Shown: positions 15,196 through 21,950, counted from the first letter of the stretch. The stretch is DNA of 23,040 nt from JAKJEP01 sp964580995 (GCA_964580995.1 CAZOMV010000094.1:1-23040), one strand, 5' to 3'. The notes: a model not told the origin generated them from the sequence alone. Numbers and translations are program-made.

Positions 15196-16191
15196 TTACT
15201 TCTGGGTATCCGTTTCTACAGATTGGGCCACCCGGAAACCGATAAAGTCCATATTAGGCAGCCACCACTTGCTCTTGGGGATCTGGGGATCGTCCATCCG
15301 CCACCACTTTTCTTCGAAGTACCGGGCCGCACAGCGCACCTCCCCAGCCAAGCTGTTATAGTCACCCCCCCGCGCTGCGTGTACTGTGCCGGTCTTCGGC
15401 CCTTGGGGATTGATCGCCGGGGTTTTTTGGGCGGCCTCTTCGTATGCGGTGGGACTGTAAAAATCGTACACCCACTCATACACATTCCCCAGCATGTCAT
15501 ACAGCCCCCAGGGATTGGGCTTTTTCGTGGCAACTTCATGCGGTTGGCCATCCGAATTCGCTTTACTCCAGGTAAAATCAGCAAGTTGGTTTGGATCATC
15601 TCCAAAACTAAACGCATTCGTGGTACCCGCCCGGCAGGCATATTCCCATTCCGCTTCTGTGGGTAAGCGATATTTCCGGCCCGTCTTCTTCGTGAGCCAC
15701 TCGCAGAAAAACATGGCATTATGCCAGGTCATCCCGATAGCCGGATTCTTCTTCCCATACCCCATCGTCATGTCACCATAGACGGGGGTTGCCCCCGTAA
15801 TCGCATTCACACCACCCGTACCGGCCGGTTTTGCCTTGGCTTGCGCGTCTTTCTGATCGCAGACTGTTTCTTCATAGTATGCTAGAAATAGCTCCAGCGT
15901 GGTCTCGGTCGTGCAAAGGTAAAAGGGATCCAGTTTCACCGGAAACGACGGCCCTTCATGCTCTTGACGACCCGCCTCCCCCAAAGGACTTCCCATCATA
16001 AAACTACCGCCCGGAACGAAAACCATTTCAAAGGAAATCTTTTGGCCACCTCGGGTCGTAATCGTCTCTACATATCTTTCAGGATGTTCCTTGGGCGATA
16101 CCGCGTTATCGCCAGCAGCCGCAACACTGACAAAGGTTAACAAAGCAGCAACGCTCAGCCATCGCCGACTTATACTTATCTTCCGTCTCAT
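15196..16191 (-). CDS. Secreted SUMF1/FGE-fold protein without catalytic cysteines
   Basis: A 331-residue protein with an N-terminal signal peptide (RRWLSVAALLTFVSVAAAG, cleavage near 26) and a full formylglycine-generating-enzyme-type (FGE-sulfatase, PF03781) domain. It shows FVPGGSFMMGS (58-68), YLCTTETTLELF, GMTWHNAMFFCEWLTKKTGRKYRLPTEAEWEYACRAGT, NPWGLYDMLGNVYEWVYDFY, HAARGGDYNS and a GFRVAQ end. True FGE enzymes have a copper-binding Cys pair in the GGSYxCxxxYC segment. Here that segment reads GGDYNSLAGEVRC, so the pair is missing and sulfatase activation is not expected. A ligand-binding or structural role fits better. It is convergent with the ThuA gene, 18 bases apart. No sulfatase is present in the window. 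Confidence 0.88.
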   Translation of the reverse strand: MRRKISISRRWLSVAALLTFVSVAAAGDNAVSPKEHPERYVETITTRGGQKISFEMVFVPGGSFMMGSPLGEAGRQEHEGPSFPVKLDPFYLCTTETTLELFLAYYEETVCDQKDAQAKAKPAGTGGVNAITGATPVYGDMTMGYGKKNPAIGMTWHNAMFFCEWLTKKTGRKYRLPTEAEWEYACRAGTTNAFSFGDDPNQLADFTWSKANSDGQPHEVATKKPNPWGLYDMLGNVYEWVYDFYSPTAYEEAAQKTPAINPQGPKTGTVHAARGGDYNSLAGEVRCAARYFEEKWWRMDDPQIPKSKWWLPNMDFIGFRVAQSVETDTQK

Positions 16192-16448
16192 TACTAGCCA
16201 TTCCTATAAAGAACAAAAAAATGATTCTGACAAAAACAACCTTTGTACCTTTTTCATTATACACGGCATTTCATAAGTGTAGTTTATACTCCTCTCCAAT
16301 GTCTAACCAAAAATAACGATTTTTCGATGGATTTATCCCTTGGATAATTTCCGCTGGCACAAGGAGGGATCCCGGAGGGCAGCCGTGCCGCCTTTTCTAC
16401 TCCCCGTCTGGTCGGGTTGAAAGTCTTCTTTTGCCACCGTTCGAACCT

Positions 16449-16475
16449 AATTGTGCCACGGCTGTGTCAGCCGTG
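16449..16475 (+). repeat. AATTGTGC hairpin repeat, copy 2
   Basis: AATTGTGC followed by CACGGCTG (16457-16464), TGT loop, CAGCCGTG (16468-16475): a perfect 8-bp stem in a 27-bp unit. Against the copy at 6378-6404 the two loop-proximal base pairs are exchanged (CA/TG to TG/CA), so pairing is kept while the sequence changes. Confidence 0.75.
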
Positions 16476-16504
16476 CCTCCCATCCCCCATTCCCAGCCGG
16501 GTGG

Positions 16505-16532
16505 CACCTTCCTGCCTTCCAGCAGGGAGGTG
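16505..16532 (+). repeat. 11-bp stem hairpin
   Basis: The arms CACCTTCCTGC (16505-16515) and GCAGGGAGGTG (16522-16532) pair over 11 bp with one T-G wobble, around a 6-base loop. A pyrimidine-rich stretch follows. Possible repeat unit or terminator; no second copy is seen in the window. Confidence 0.5.
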
Positions 16533-16637
16533 TTCTTCCTCTTGTATTCCAACCCTATCTCCCATGCCTCACCTTTCCGCCTCTTCCCTTCGACGCCGCT
16601 AAACCCCCATACTTCTCTTTTACGGGGGGGAAACCGG

Positions 16638-16656
16638 TCCCGATTATTGATCGGGA
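16638..16656 (+). repeat. TCCCGAT hairpin
   Basis: TCCCGAT (16638-16644) and ATCGGGA (16650-16656) form a 7-bp perfect stem with a 5-base loop, followed by TGCACCC. It resembles the nested hairpin at 6341-6358, which is also followed by TTGCAC. Confidence 0.55.
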
Positions 16657-16716
16657 TGCACCCGAGCCGGAAATACTCCTCCGACCAACCGTCTAATCTT
16701 TCAACCACGAGGCGGC

Positions 16717-17152
16717 GTGGGCCGTTTTTTCCCATTCTCCCTGTACCGCTACTATTATGCGGATGGGACCAACAAACCGTTCCTGGTGGACGATTTTTCC
16801 GATACCTTCCCAGCCAATAATATCCTCCTGACCGACGACCGGGGCACGGTCATGGGCGTTACCGATACCTCCGGGACCCTGCTCGAAAAGCTCTACTACA
16901 ACACCTCCGGCCTCTGCCGCAGCTACGACGCCGCGGTGCCCCCCAATCTCCACTTAGCCATATAAAGTACAGCGACCGGCGGGAGCGTCAAAAGGATACC
17001 CATCCTCGCGTCGATTTGCCGTCTGCCAAGACCGCGACCGCTTCACCGGCCTCTACCACACCCACTTCCGCGACTACGACCCCGTCCACAGCCGCTGGCT
17101 CTCCGAAGACCCAGCCGGCTACGCCGACGGCCTCAACCTCAACGCCGCCTAC
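16717..17152 (+). pseudogene. Broken RHS repeat core, copy A
   Basis: Two RHS-core pieces lie in different frames. Piece one (16717-16965) reads YRYYYADGT, NILLTDDRGTVMGVTDTSG, LLEKLYYNTSGLCRSYDA, then goes out of register to a TAA. Piece two is open from 16958 in another frame and reads RDRFTGLYHTHFRDYDPVHSRWLSEDPAGYADGLNLNAAYMDVNGVDPLG (positions about 17030-17172), the hallmark end of an RHS shell just before the variable toxin. It runs on in frame into the TNT gene. Thousands of bases of normal RHS N-terminal sequence are missing, so no secreted shell can be made from here. A near copy of piece one lies at 20136-20350. Confidence 0.85.
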
Positions 17153-18148
17153 ATGGACGTCAACGGCGTCGATCCGCTGGGATTGGGAAGTTTACGTGAT
17201 TCACTATCTGATGGAAAATTATCTGTAGGTGAGATTTTAGATATTGAATTAACACCTGAAGAAATTAAGGCAATTATATCTTCATGTGATATCGTAAAGA
17301 AAGACGGGACGGAAGAGGATTTATTTAGGCGGTCCAAGGAAATCTTATTTTTAAGAAACAAGAGTATTCAAAGTTATACTACCGAAATGTATGAAACAGC
17401 TCGAGCTTTTAATCCTGTTCATTATGTAGCTGAAAAAAGTTATGCTCTTGGGTCTGGTTCTGAGCCGGTTTTAGGAAACAAAATTGATAGAAAATGGACT
17501 GCTGCCGAATTAGGTTTATATCTCATAACACTTTATGGTGGCGATAAGGGGATGGGAAAGCTCAAATCCTATTGTCTGGAACCTGCAAGTACTGAAGCCG
17601 CAGCACTTACTGGAGAAGCCGCAGAAGAAGTTGCAATTCAATCAAAATCGTATTGGGTAAGTGAAGAATTGGGAAATTCTGTTCTTGCAACTCCGGGAGC
17701 AAACAGTATAATCACAGCTCCGAATGCAGGAGTATCGGCACCACCATTGACAAGCAGCTTTACGGCTGGTTCAGTAGATTCTGCCTTGTCTTCCACCATA
17801 GATACTGCTACGGTGAATACTACTACAGATATTGTTTCTTGGCCTCCTAATAACGGGTTTCTTTTACCTCCCGATAGAGAGTTTTTGATGCCAGGCACAC
17901 TAATTGATAGATATGGGTATCAAAATGGAAGATTTACTGCTCCAGTAGGTACCCCTATTCCGTCCCGGGCATTACGACCAGGGACTGTTGAAAAAGGGTA
18001 TCATATGTTTGAAGTGCTAAAGCCATTCGAGGTTAATTCAGGGTTATCAACCCCATGGTATGGCAAGCCTGGCATGGGAATACAATATCAACATCCACCT
18101 GTTGATGTTCTTTTGAAACATGGTATAATAGAAAAAGTAGGTCCATAA
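17153..18148 (+). CDS. RHS-type C-terminal toxin module with TNT (NAD+ glycohydrolase) domain
   Basis: A 331-residue product if started at the internal ATG; the frame continues upstream into the RHS core end. Residues 1-12 finish the core with the DPLG junction. Residues 13-228 are an AT-rich linker with pre-toxin-like features (NPVHYVAEKSYALGSGSEPVLG near 83-104) and a Ser/Thr/Ala-rich stretch. Residues 229-331 match the TNT domain (PF14021, first known from M. tuberculosis CpnT, which destroys NAD+): WPPNNGF, GTLIDRYG (R253), GRFTAPVGTPIPSRAL (R272), YHMFEVLKPFEVNSG, PWYGKPGMGIQY. Q311 sits where the essential Gln of TNT is expected (inference). With an intact RHS shell it would be a contact-delivered toxin. 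Here it is probably a silent or displaced cassette. The next gene starts right after its stop, as an immunity gene would. Confidence 0.85.
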   Translation: MDVNGVDPLGLGSLRDSLSDGKLSVGEILDIELTPEEIKAIISSCDIVKKDGTEEDLFRRSKEILFLRNKSIQSYTTEMYETARAFNPVHYVAEKSYALGSGSEPVLGNKIDRKWTAAELGLYLITLYGGDKGMGKLKSYCLEPASTEAAALTGEAAEEVAIQSKSYWVSEELGNSVLATPGANSIITAPNAGVSAPPLTSSFTAGSVDSALSSTIDTATVNTTTDIVSWPPNNGFLLPPDREFLMPGTLIDRYGYQNGRFTAPVGTPIPSRALRPGTVEKGYHMFEVLKPFEVNSGLSTPWYGKPGMGIQYQHPPVDVLLKHGIIEKVGP

Positions 18149-18490
18149 ATGAATAGATACGAACTAAAAAAAATTCTACATGATAGACGTATTAGCCCAG
18201 ATGCTTATTCTCTTGATGGAGGACATCCTTCAGAGATGTATGTATTAAGCCATGGTCCACGCGGTTGGTCCGCTTACTATAGTGAGCATGGTCTAGAGTC
18301 AAAGGTCAAGTATTTTGACAAAGAATCTGATGCTTGTGAGTATTTTTTGCAATTAATAAATAGTGATCCAAGTACTCGTATAGATTATCCACGCCAAAAG
18401 CCCGAAGACCTAAAAGAAGCAACTGACAAAATTCTTAAAGAACAAAAAATGAGGGAAGAGAAAAATCGAAAAGGCCCATTTTACTTATAA
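18149..18490 (+). CDS. Probable immunity protein for the TNT toxin
   Basis: A 113-residue small soluble protein whose ATG directly follows the toxin TAA with no gap. It has ISPDAYSLDGGHPSEMYVL (15-33), GWSAYYSEHGLESKVKYFDKESDACEYFLQLI (39-70) and a charged C-terminal tail. To my memory small proteins with the DAYSLDGG and YYSERG pattern commonly sit beside TNT-domain genes in actinobacteria and other phyla, so assignment as the cognate antidote is likely, but no database was searched. It is AT-rich like the toxin tail and unlike the chromosomal genes around. No signal peptide, fitting action in the cytoplasm. Confidence 0.7.
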   Translation: MNRYELKKILHDRRISPDAYSLDGGHPSEMYVLSHGPRGWSAYYSEHGLESKVKYFDKESDACEYFLQLINSDPSTRIDYPRQKPEDLKEATDKILKEQKMREEKNRKGPFYL

Positions 18491-18493
18491 TGA

Positions 18494-18706
18494 TACGGGG
18501 TACGCCATCGCTCAATTGAAAACAGTGCTGGACGACTTCGTGCAGAGATGCGTACAGGAGACCCGATATTTGATTCGTACCGCGATCCTATTACTGGCGA
18601 ACCGATATCTACTACTGGTTTCCTCAACGCAGAAAGAAATCTTTTGAAGTCGCGTGACTGGCACTATAATTATGAGACCGGAGCATACCATTCACGAGGA
18701 AATTAG
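18494..18706 (+). pseudogene. Orphan toxin C-terminal tail
   Basis: An open frame of 70 codons begins right after a TGA (18491-18493) and ends at TAG 18704-18706. It reads GVRHRSIENSAGRLRAEM, then RTGDPIFDSYRDPITGEPI, TTGFLNAERNLLKSR, DWHYNYETGAYHSRGN. The only ATG (18548) is internal with no ribosome binding site. The composition and the position three bases before the next ATG are those of the last part of a polymorphic toxin cut off from its RHS shell. The toxin activity is not recognised. It is too short and headless to be a normal gene. Confidence 0.6.
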
Positions 18707-18709
18707 TAA

Positions 18710-19306
18710 ATGGAAATTGATAACATGAATCCTTCAGACTTTGCCGTAATGGTTAGAAATATTTTCAACTTTTTAGAGAAGCAATCCTTCGTCTATTCAT
18801 GGAGTGGAGGATATTCTGTCCGCTATGATTCTTCGACAGTATTTGTGATGGTGGGTTATGATGCTAAGCGATCCTATGAATTGGCGATAAATATTGGACT
18901 ACAAGTAGGCATATCTCATTCGGTTGAACGGTCGTTTACAATATCGGAGATGCTTCGCATAATAGGCCGCCCTGATCTTGGAAAAGCTACCAATTTGATC
19001 CAAGCACTTCCTGATGAAGCCCGCAATAAAATAGAATGGCTTGCGGGCCTTTTACGCGAGCATGCTTTAGGATTATTGGATGGTGATCGTACATTGTTTG
19101 AGATGATGGATAAGCAGCGTGAAGCAGATTGTCGTGTTTATGCACTACAGACAAAACTAGCTGAGGGGACACGTGAAGCAGGCAAGGCTTGGCAGCAGAA
19201 AAAATATGATGAAGTAGTCAAACATCTTGAACCACTGGCGGAATATCTACCAACCTCGGAGCAGAAACGCCTTGAGATTGCACGCAGACGGAGTCAATCG
19301 AAATGA
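18710..19306 (+). CDS. Probable immunity protein of the orphan toxin tail
   Basis: A 198-residue soluble protein, family not recognised. The N-terminal half (about 1-75) looks alpha/beta, with FNFLEKQSFVYSWSGGYSVRYDSSTVFVMVGYDAKRSYELAINIGL. The C-terminal half is helical and charged (READCRVYALQTKLAEGTREAGKAWQQKKYDEVVKHLEPL). The ATG follows the toxin tail stop by three bases, the usual toxin-immunity arrangement. It is AT-rich. Immunity function is inferred from position only; a free-standing hypothetical protein is the alternative. Confidence 0.55.
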   Translation: MEIDNMNPSDFAVMVRNIFNFLEKQSFVYSWSGGYSVRYDSSTVFVMVGYDAKRSYELAINIGLQVGISHSVERSFTISEMLRIIGRPDLGKATNLIQALPDEARNKIEWLAGLLREHALGLLDGDRTLFEMMDKQREADCRVYALQTKLAEGTREAGKAWQQKKYDEVVKHLEPLAEYLPTSEQKRLEIARRRSQSK

Positions 19307-19324
19307 TTTGTAATTATTTTAAAC

Positions 19325-19340
19325 GTAGGGTGACACCTTT
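19325..19340 (+). repeat. Short GTAGGGTG-type repeat, copy 5
   Basis: GTAGGGTGACACCTTT has the lead and tail of copy 1 (GTAGGGTG...ACACCTTT) but lacks the middle of the palindrome, leaving GGTG-A-CACC. It lies between two presumed immunity genes. Confidence 0.4.
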
Positions 19341-19369
19341 GATAAAACAAAAATGGTGGTACCGGTAAG

Positions 19370-19834
19370 ATGAAAATAAAATTGGAAGTATTCTGGGCAA
19401 AATGCAGGGATTGTGAGACAAATTTCGAAGTATTTGCAGGAACTCAATTATATGGTACTAGGATACTACGAAGTAAAAATACGTGTAAACATGCTGTAGT
19501 TGTATGTGATTCAGATCCGGCTTTTGATGAAGTTAGTGAACTAGTTCGAGGATTACTCAAATATAAAAATATACCTCCTTATAAAAAAGGAGAAATGTTT
19601 GATCAAATCTTTGGCAAAATATGTGATCCCGCACCAGATGGCAGTAGTTATGATATGAGTGGTCGAATATGGTGTCCCAAGTGTCATAAATCAAATGTGT
19701 CGTATGGCCCCAATGAACCACCCCAATCTCGTGAAGTGGATTTGGATGAAGTTACTCACAAAAAGTGGAACAGCCTGCAACCAAACCAAAAAGTACAAAG
19801 GATCAAAGAATTGCTTTCACAATTAGAAGTTTAG
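19370..19834 (+). CDS. CxxC-pair protein, possible third immunity protein
   Basis: A 154-residue protein, not recognised. Two CxxC pairs (C12/C15 in KCRDC and C102/C105 in WCPKCH) could form one zinc site at the two ends of the fold, and further cysteines lie at 39, 46 and 85. The charged C-terminus ends in a helix-like KVQRIKELLSQLEV. It is AT-rich and co-directional with the two presumed immunity genes. A 21-codon frame (ATG 19303, overlapping the previous stop) ends one base before this ATG, perhaps the last trace of a third toxin tail. Immunity function is a guess from context. Confidence 0.5.
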   Translation: MKIKLEVFWAKCRDCETNFEVFAGTQLYGTRILRSKNTCKHAVVVCDSDPAFDEVSELVRGLLKYKNIPPYKKGEMFDQIFGKICDPAPDGSSYDMSGRIWCPKCHKSNVSYGPNEPPQSREVDLDEVTHKKWNSLQPNQKVQRIKELLSQLEV

Positions 19835-20135
19835 TCCGAGAGTCTGGTAAATGGCGTTTGTACACGCGGTATTATACCAGGTGACTCGTCCATGATGCAG
19901 CGTCCATCTGAAATGACTATGGCTCATCATGATCGCGGCGGTGAGAAAGGGCCTCTTGACCCCGCTGTGTGCTATGTGAAGCGACTGGGATAGAAGGTAC
20001 ATCAATAAAATGCCCGGTAAAACGCTATATCCTGTGCCGGTGTGCAATTATCAGGAATGATTGGTTCTGAAAGGTTCCGTTTCCTGCAGGAAAGAAAGAG
20101 GAGTTTGCTATGATGGCTTGGCAGAAGAATTCGGT
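19835..20135. other. Gap without recognisable gene
   Basis: A 51-codon open frame follows the CxxC gene (ending about 19990, containing MAHHDRGGEKGPLDPAVCYVKRLG), but it has no credible start and I recognise no family. A perfect 14-bp palindrome TTTCCTGCAGGAAA lies at 20080-20093. This stretch probably joins the cassette block to the second RHS fragment. Confidence 0.5.
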
Positions 20136-20355
20136 GTGGGCCGTTTCTTCCCTTACCCCTCTACCGCTACTATTATGAGGACGGGGTCAACAAATCGTTC
20201 CTGGTGGACGATTATTCCGATACCTTCCCAGTCAATAATATCCTCCTGACCGACGACCGCGGTTCGGTCATGGGCGTTACCGATACCTCCGGGGCCCTGC
20301 TCGAAAAGCTCTACTACAACACCTCCGGCCTCTGCCGCAGCTACAACGCCTCCGT
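20136..20355 (+). pseudogene. RHS core fragment, copy B
   Basis: The same RHS-core piece as at 16717-16932: YRYYYEDGVNK, FLVDDYSDTFPVNNILLTDDRGSVMGVTDTSG, LLEKLYYNTSGLCRSYNA. By eye about nine bases in ten agree with copy A over 215 bp. No start codon, no upstream shell and no downstream core end are present. After SYNA the frame runs into repeat-like sequence (20390 on). Confidence 0.8.
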
Positions 20356-20503
20356 TACCCCCATCCATCTAAATATTGGGAATCCCCCAACCACGCGGCG
20401 ATCGGCCGTTTTCTTCTTTTCTCTGGTTTCTTCATCTGGCCGGGTTGAAAGTATGATTTCTTTTCTTCTGCTATGCCCGGGAGGCGGTGAGCCAATTATT
20501 CCC

Positions 20504-20548
20504 CGTCCGACCTGTCTGATTTGTCAGGTTTGTCTTCTTTGTCCGACT
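20504..20548 (+). repeat. Five-unit 9-bp tandem repeat
   Basis: Units: CGTCCGACC, TGTCTGATT, TGTCAGGTT, TGTCTTCTT, TGTCCGACT. All share GTC at the same place with period 9 and no gaps. A non-coding microsatellite-like array. Confidence 0.65.
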
Positions 20549-20823
20549 TTCTTATGCTGTTAATCTGGGCAATCTTTTTTCTAAAAAAATTCTCTCTTCA
20601 CCGATAACTGATATATTGTTACGTGTAATAATCGTTCACTTTTACCACACTTTTACCCAACTTTGCGCGCCTTTTACCCCACTTTTATATCATTTTCTTC
20701 ATCTTTTGTTATACTTTCTTCAACATTTACCAACTCAACCTAATCGTTACAAATTACCAAATTTCTTACCCATCTTACCAAAAATCTTACCCAACCGTTA
20801 CAATCGTTATAATCGCTACTTTA

Positions 20824-20862
20824 TTATCGGACTATCACCTCCAACGTAAAATAAGCACTTAC
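20824..20862 (+). repeat. Left arm of inverted repeat around dat-cysK
   Basis: TTATCGGACTAT (20824-20835) and ACGTAAAATAAGCACTTAC (20844-20862) occur in inverted orientation and mirrored order at 23026-23037 (12/12) and 22978-22996 (18/19). The right copy holds about 21 more bases between the two blocks. Confidence 0.7.
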
Positions 20863-20901
20863 AGCAATTTTTTAAATCCAAAAATAACGACTTACAGCAA
20901 T
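20848..20901 (+). repeat. 21-bp direct repeat
   Basis: AAAATAAGCACTTACAGCAA plus T at 20848-20868 returns at 20881-20901 with two swapped bases (GC to CG), giving a 33-base period. The first unit overlaps the inverted-repeat arm. Both lie just beyond the dat stop codon. Confidence 0.65.
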
Positions 20902-20911
20902 ATCCCAACGG

Positions 20912-21742
20912 CTATGACCGCATGGCGGCTACCAATTTTTCCTGGAACCGTTGGGTATAATGCCCCCTGATTCCTTTGCCGATTGTCTGGCCATCTACCT
21001 GGGTAATGCCCATAACTTCTGTGCCAGTCCCGGTTATCATCAGTTCTTCCGCGCTTTTCAAATCCACCAAACTGAACAATTCCTCCTGCGGTTCCAGCCC
21101 CAAATCCCTGGCCCACTTCAGCAGCAGAGAACGCGTAATTCCCGGTAAAATATTGGCTTGCAGCGGAGCGGACCACAGCGCCCCATCCTTGACCATCAAG
21201 ACAGAGGAACTGGTCGCCTCGGTTATCATCCCCTTTTCATCCACCAGAATCGCTTCATACGCCCCAGCCTTCGTGGCAGCATGTTTGGCTAACACATTGG
21301 CTAGTAGGTTCAAAGACTTGATATCGCAGCGTTTCCAGCGCCAGTCCGGATGAATAATCGCCCGCCCGGTCTCCTGGTGTTTATCTTTGACCGGGCGCAC
21401 CGTCAGCAGAAACTCCGGCTGCCAGCTATCGTTATAATCATGAGCACGAGGGCTGCTGCCGCGGGTAACATGAAAATATACTTTGGCCTCCTTCAGCTTC
21501 GACTCCGCCAGGGCCTGGTCCACCCGGTTGCGAATCACTCCCAAATCCACGTGGGAGAGCATATCCATTTCCCGCAAACTATGCTCAAAGCGGGACATAT
21601 GTTCTTCCATCTCGAACAATTTACCGTTACAAAACCGGATGACTTCATAAACGCCATCCCCAAATAACAGACCGCGGTCATGGGCACTCACCCGGGCCTG
21701 TTTGATATCGACTACCGTGTCATTGATCATCGCCAATTCCAT
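20912..21742 (-). CDS. dat: D-amino acid (D-alanine) aminotransferase, PLP class IV
   Basis: A 276-residue class IV PLP aminotransferase, most like D-amino acid transaminase: D-alanine + 2-oxoglutarate to pyruvate + D-glutamate, a cytoplasmic reaction supplying D-amino acids for peptidoglycan. Key parts: RGLLFGDGVYEVIRFCNGKLFEMEEHMSRF (23-52), VTRGSSPRAHDY (92-103, the DAT-type substrate loop with Arg-x-His), RCDIKSLNLLANVLAK (138-153) with Lys142 as the PLP lysine, ITEATSSSV (173-181) with Glu175, and the TGTGTEVMGI phosphate-binding turn. Branched-chain aminotransferase or aminodeoxychorismate lyase are less likely because of RGSSPRAH and RCDIKSLNLL. The ATG at 21742 has AAAGGA nine bases upstream. 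It is divergent from cysK. Confidence 0.92.
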   Translation of the reverse strand: MELAMINDTVVDIKQARVSAHDRGLLFGDGVYEVIRFCNGKLFEMEEHMSRFEHSLREMDMLSHVDLGVIRNRVDQALAESKLKEAKVYFHVTRGSSPRAHDYNDSWQPEFLLTVRPVKDKHQETGRAIIHPDWRWKRCDIKSLNLLANVLAKHAATKAGAYEAILVDEKGMITEATSSSVLMVKDGALWSAPLQANILPGITRSLLLKWARDLGLEPQEELFSLVDLKSAEELMITGTGTEVMGITQVDGQTIGKGIRGHYTQRFQEKLVAAMRS

Positions 21743-21799
21743 AGCTATTCATCCTTTATAAAATATAACCGAATTTCGGGCTAGATGACTGCATGTACA

Positions 21800-21827
21800 A
21801 TACTAGCCAATCTGGGAAAAATGTAAA
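21800..21827 (-). promoter_or_regulatory. Predicted dat promoter
   Basis: On the minus strand TTTACA (21822-21827), 16 bases, then TAGTAT (21800-21805), about 58 bases before the dat start. A small palindrome CCGAATTTCGG (21763-21773 or so) lies between promoter and gene and could be an operator, unproven. Confidence 0.4.
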
Positions 21828-21857
21828 TGATTACTTGGCAAAGAAATAATACAAAAC

Positions 21858-21886
21858 TTGACAAGGCTGAAACCAGAGCATACGAT
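21858..21886 (+). promoter_or_regulatory. Predicted sigma70 promoter of cysK
   Basis: A consensus TTGACA (21858-21863), exactly 17 bases, then TACGAT (21881-21886). RNA would start near 21893, giving a leader of about 58 bases. This is the best promoter match in the window. Confidence 0.6.
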
Positions 21887-21950
21887 TTCCTACTGAAGTA
21901 ATAGAAAAACAAATAATTTATAACTTCTTCCAACAGATGAGGATAGAAAA

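Larger units (their letters stand above)
16192..16716. other. Intergenic region made largely of hairpin repeats
   Basis: No gene is seen in these 525 bases. The first part is AT-rich and contains the leader of the SUMF1-fold gene. From about 16385 it turns into GC-rich repeat material: TCTGGTCGGGTTGAAAGT at 16407-16424 (17 of 18 bases repeated at 20435-20452), an AATTGTGC hairpin (16449-16475), an 11-bp hairpin (16505-16532), a TCCCGAT hairpin (16638-16656), and AACCACGAGGCG before the RHS remnant (similar at 20390). Several short frames are open, but none has a credible start or protein-like sequence. Confidence 0.7.
20356..20911. other. Non-coding, repeat-rich, AT-rich region
   Basis: No gene is seen. 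In order it holds AACCACGCGGCG...GGCCGTTTT (20390, similar to 16699), TCTGGCCGGGTTGAAAGT (20435-20452, similar to 16407), five 9-bp tandem units (20504-20548), a stretch with eight TTACC motifs all on the plus strand (20642-20791) with AATCGTT at 20630, 20742 and 20802, and an inverted-repeat arm plus a direct repeat (20824-20901) next to the end of dat. Confidence 0.65.

Noticed and set aside
19835..19990. Possible transposase fragment (HHDRGG in the translated frame)
   Set aside because: No DDE-type context, start codon or terminal repeats; the resemblance is a few residues only.
20616..20901. Possible CRISPR array
   Set aside because: Motifs are only 5-7 bases with uneven spacing; no constant repeat of 23 bases or more with unique spacers, and no cas gene.
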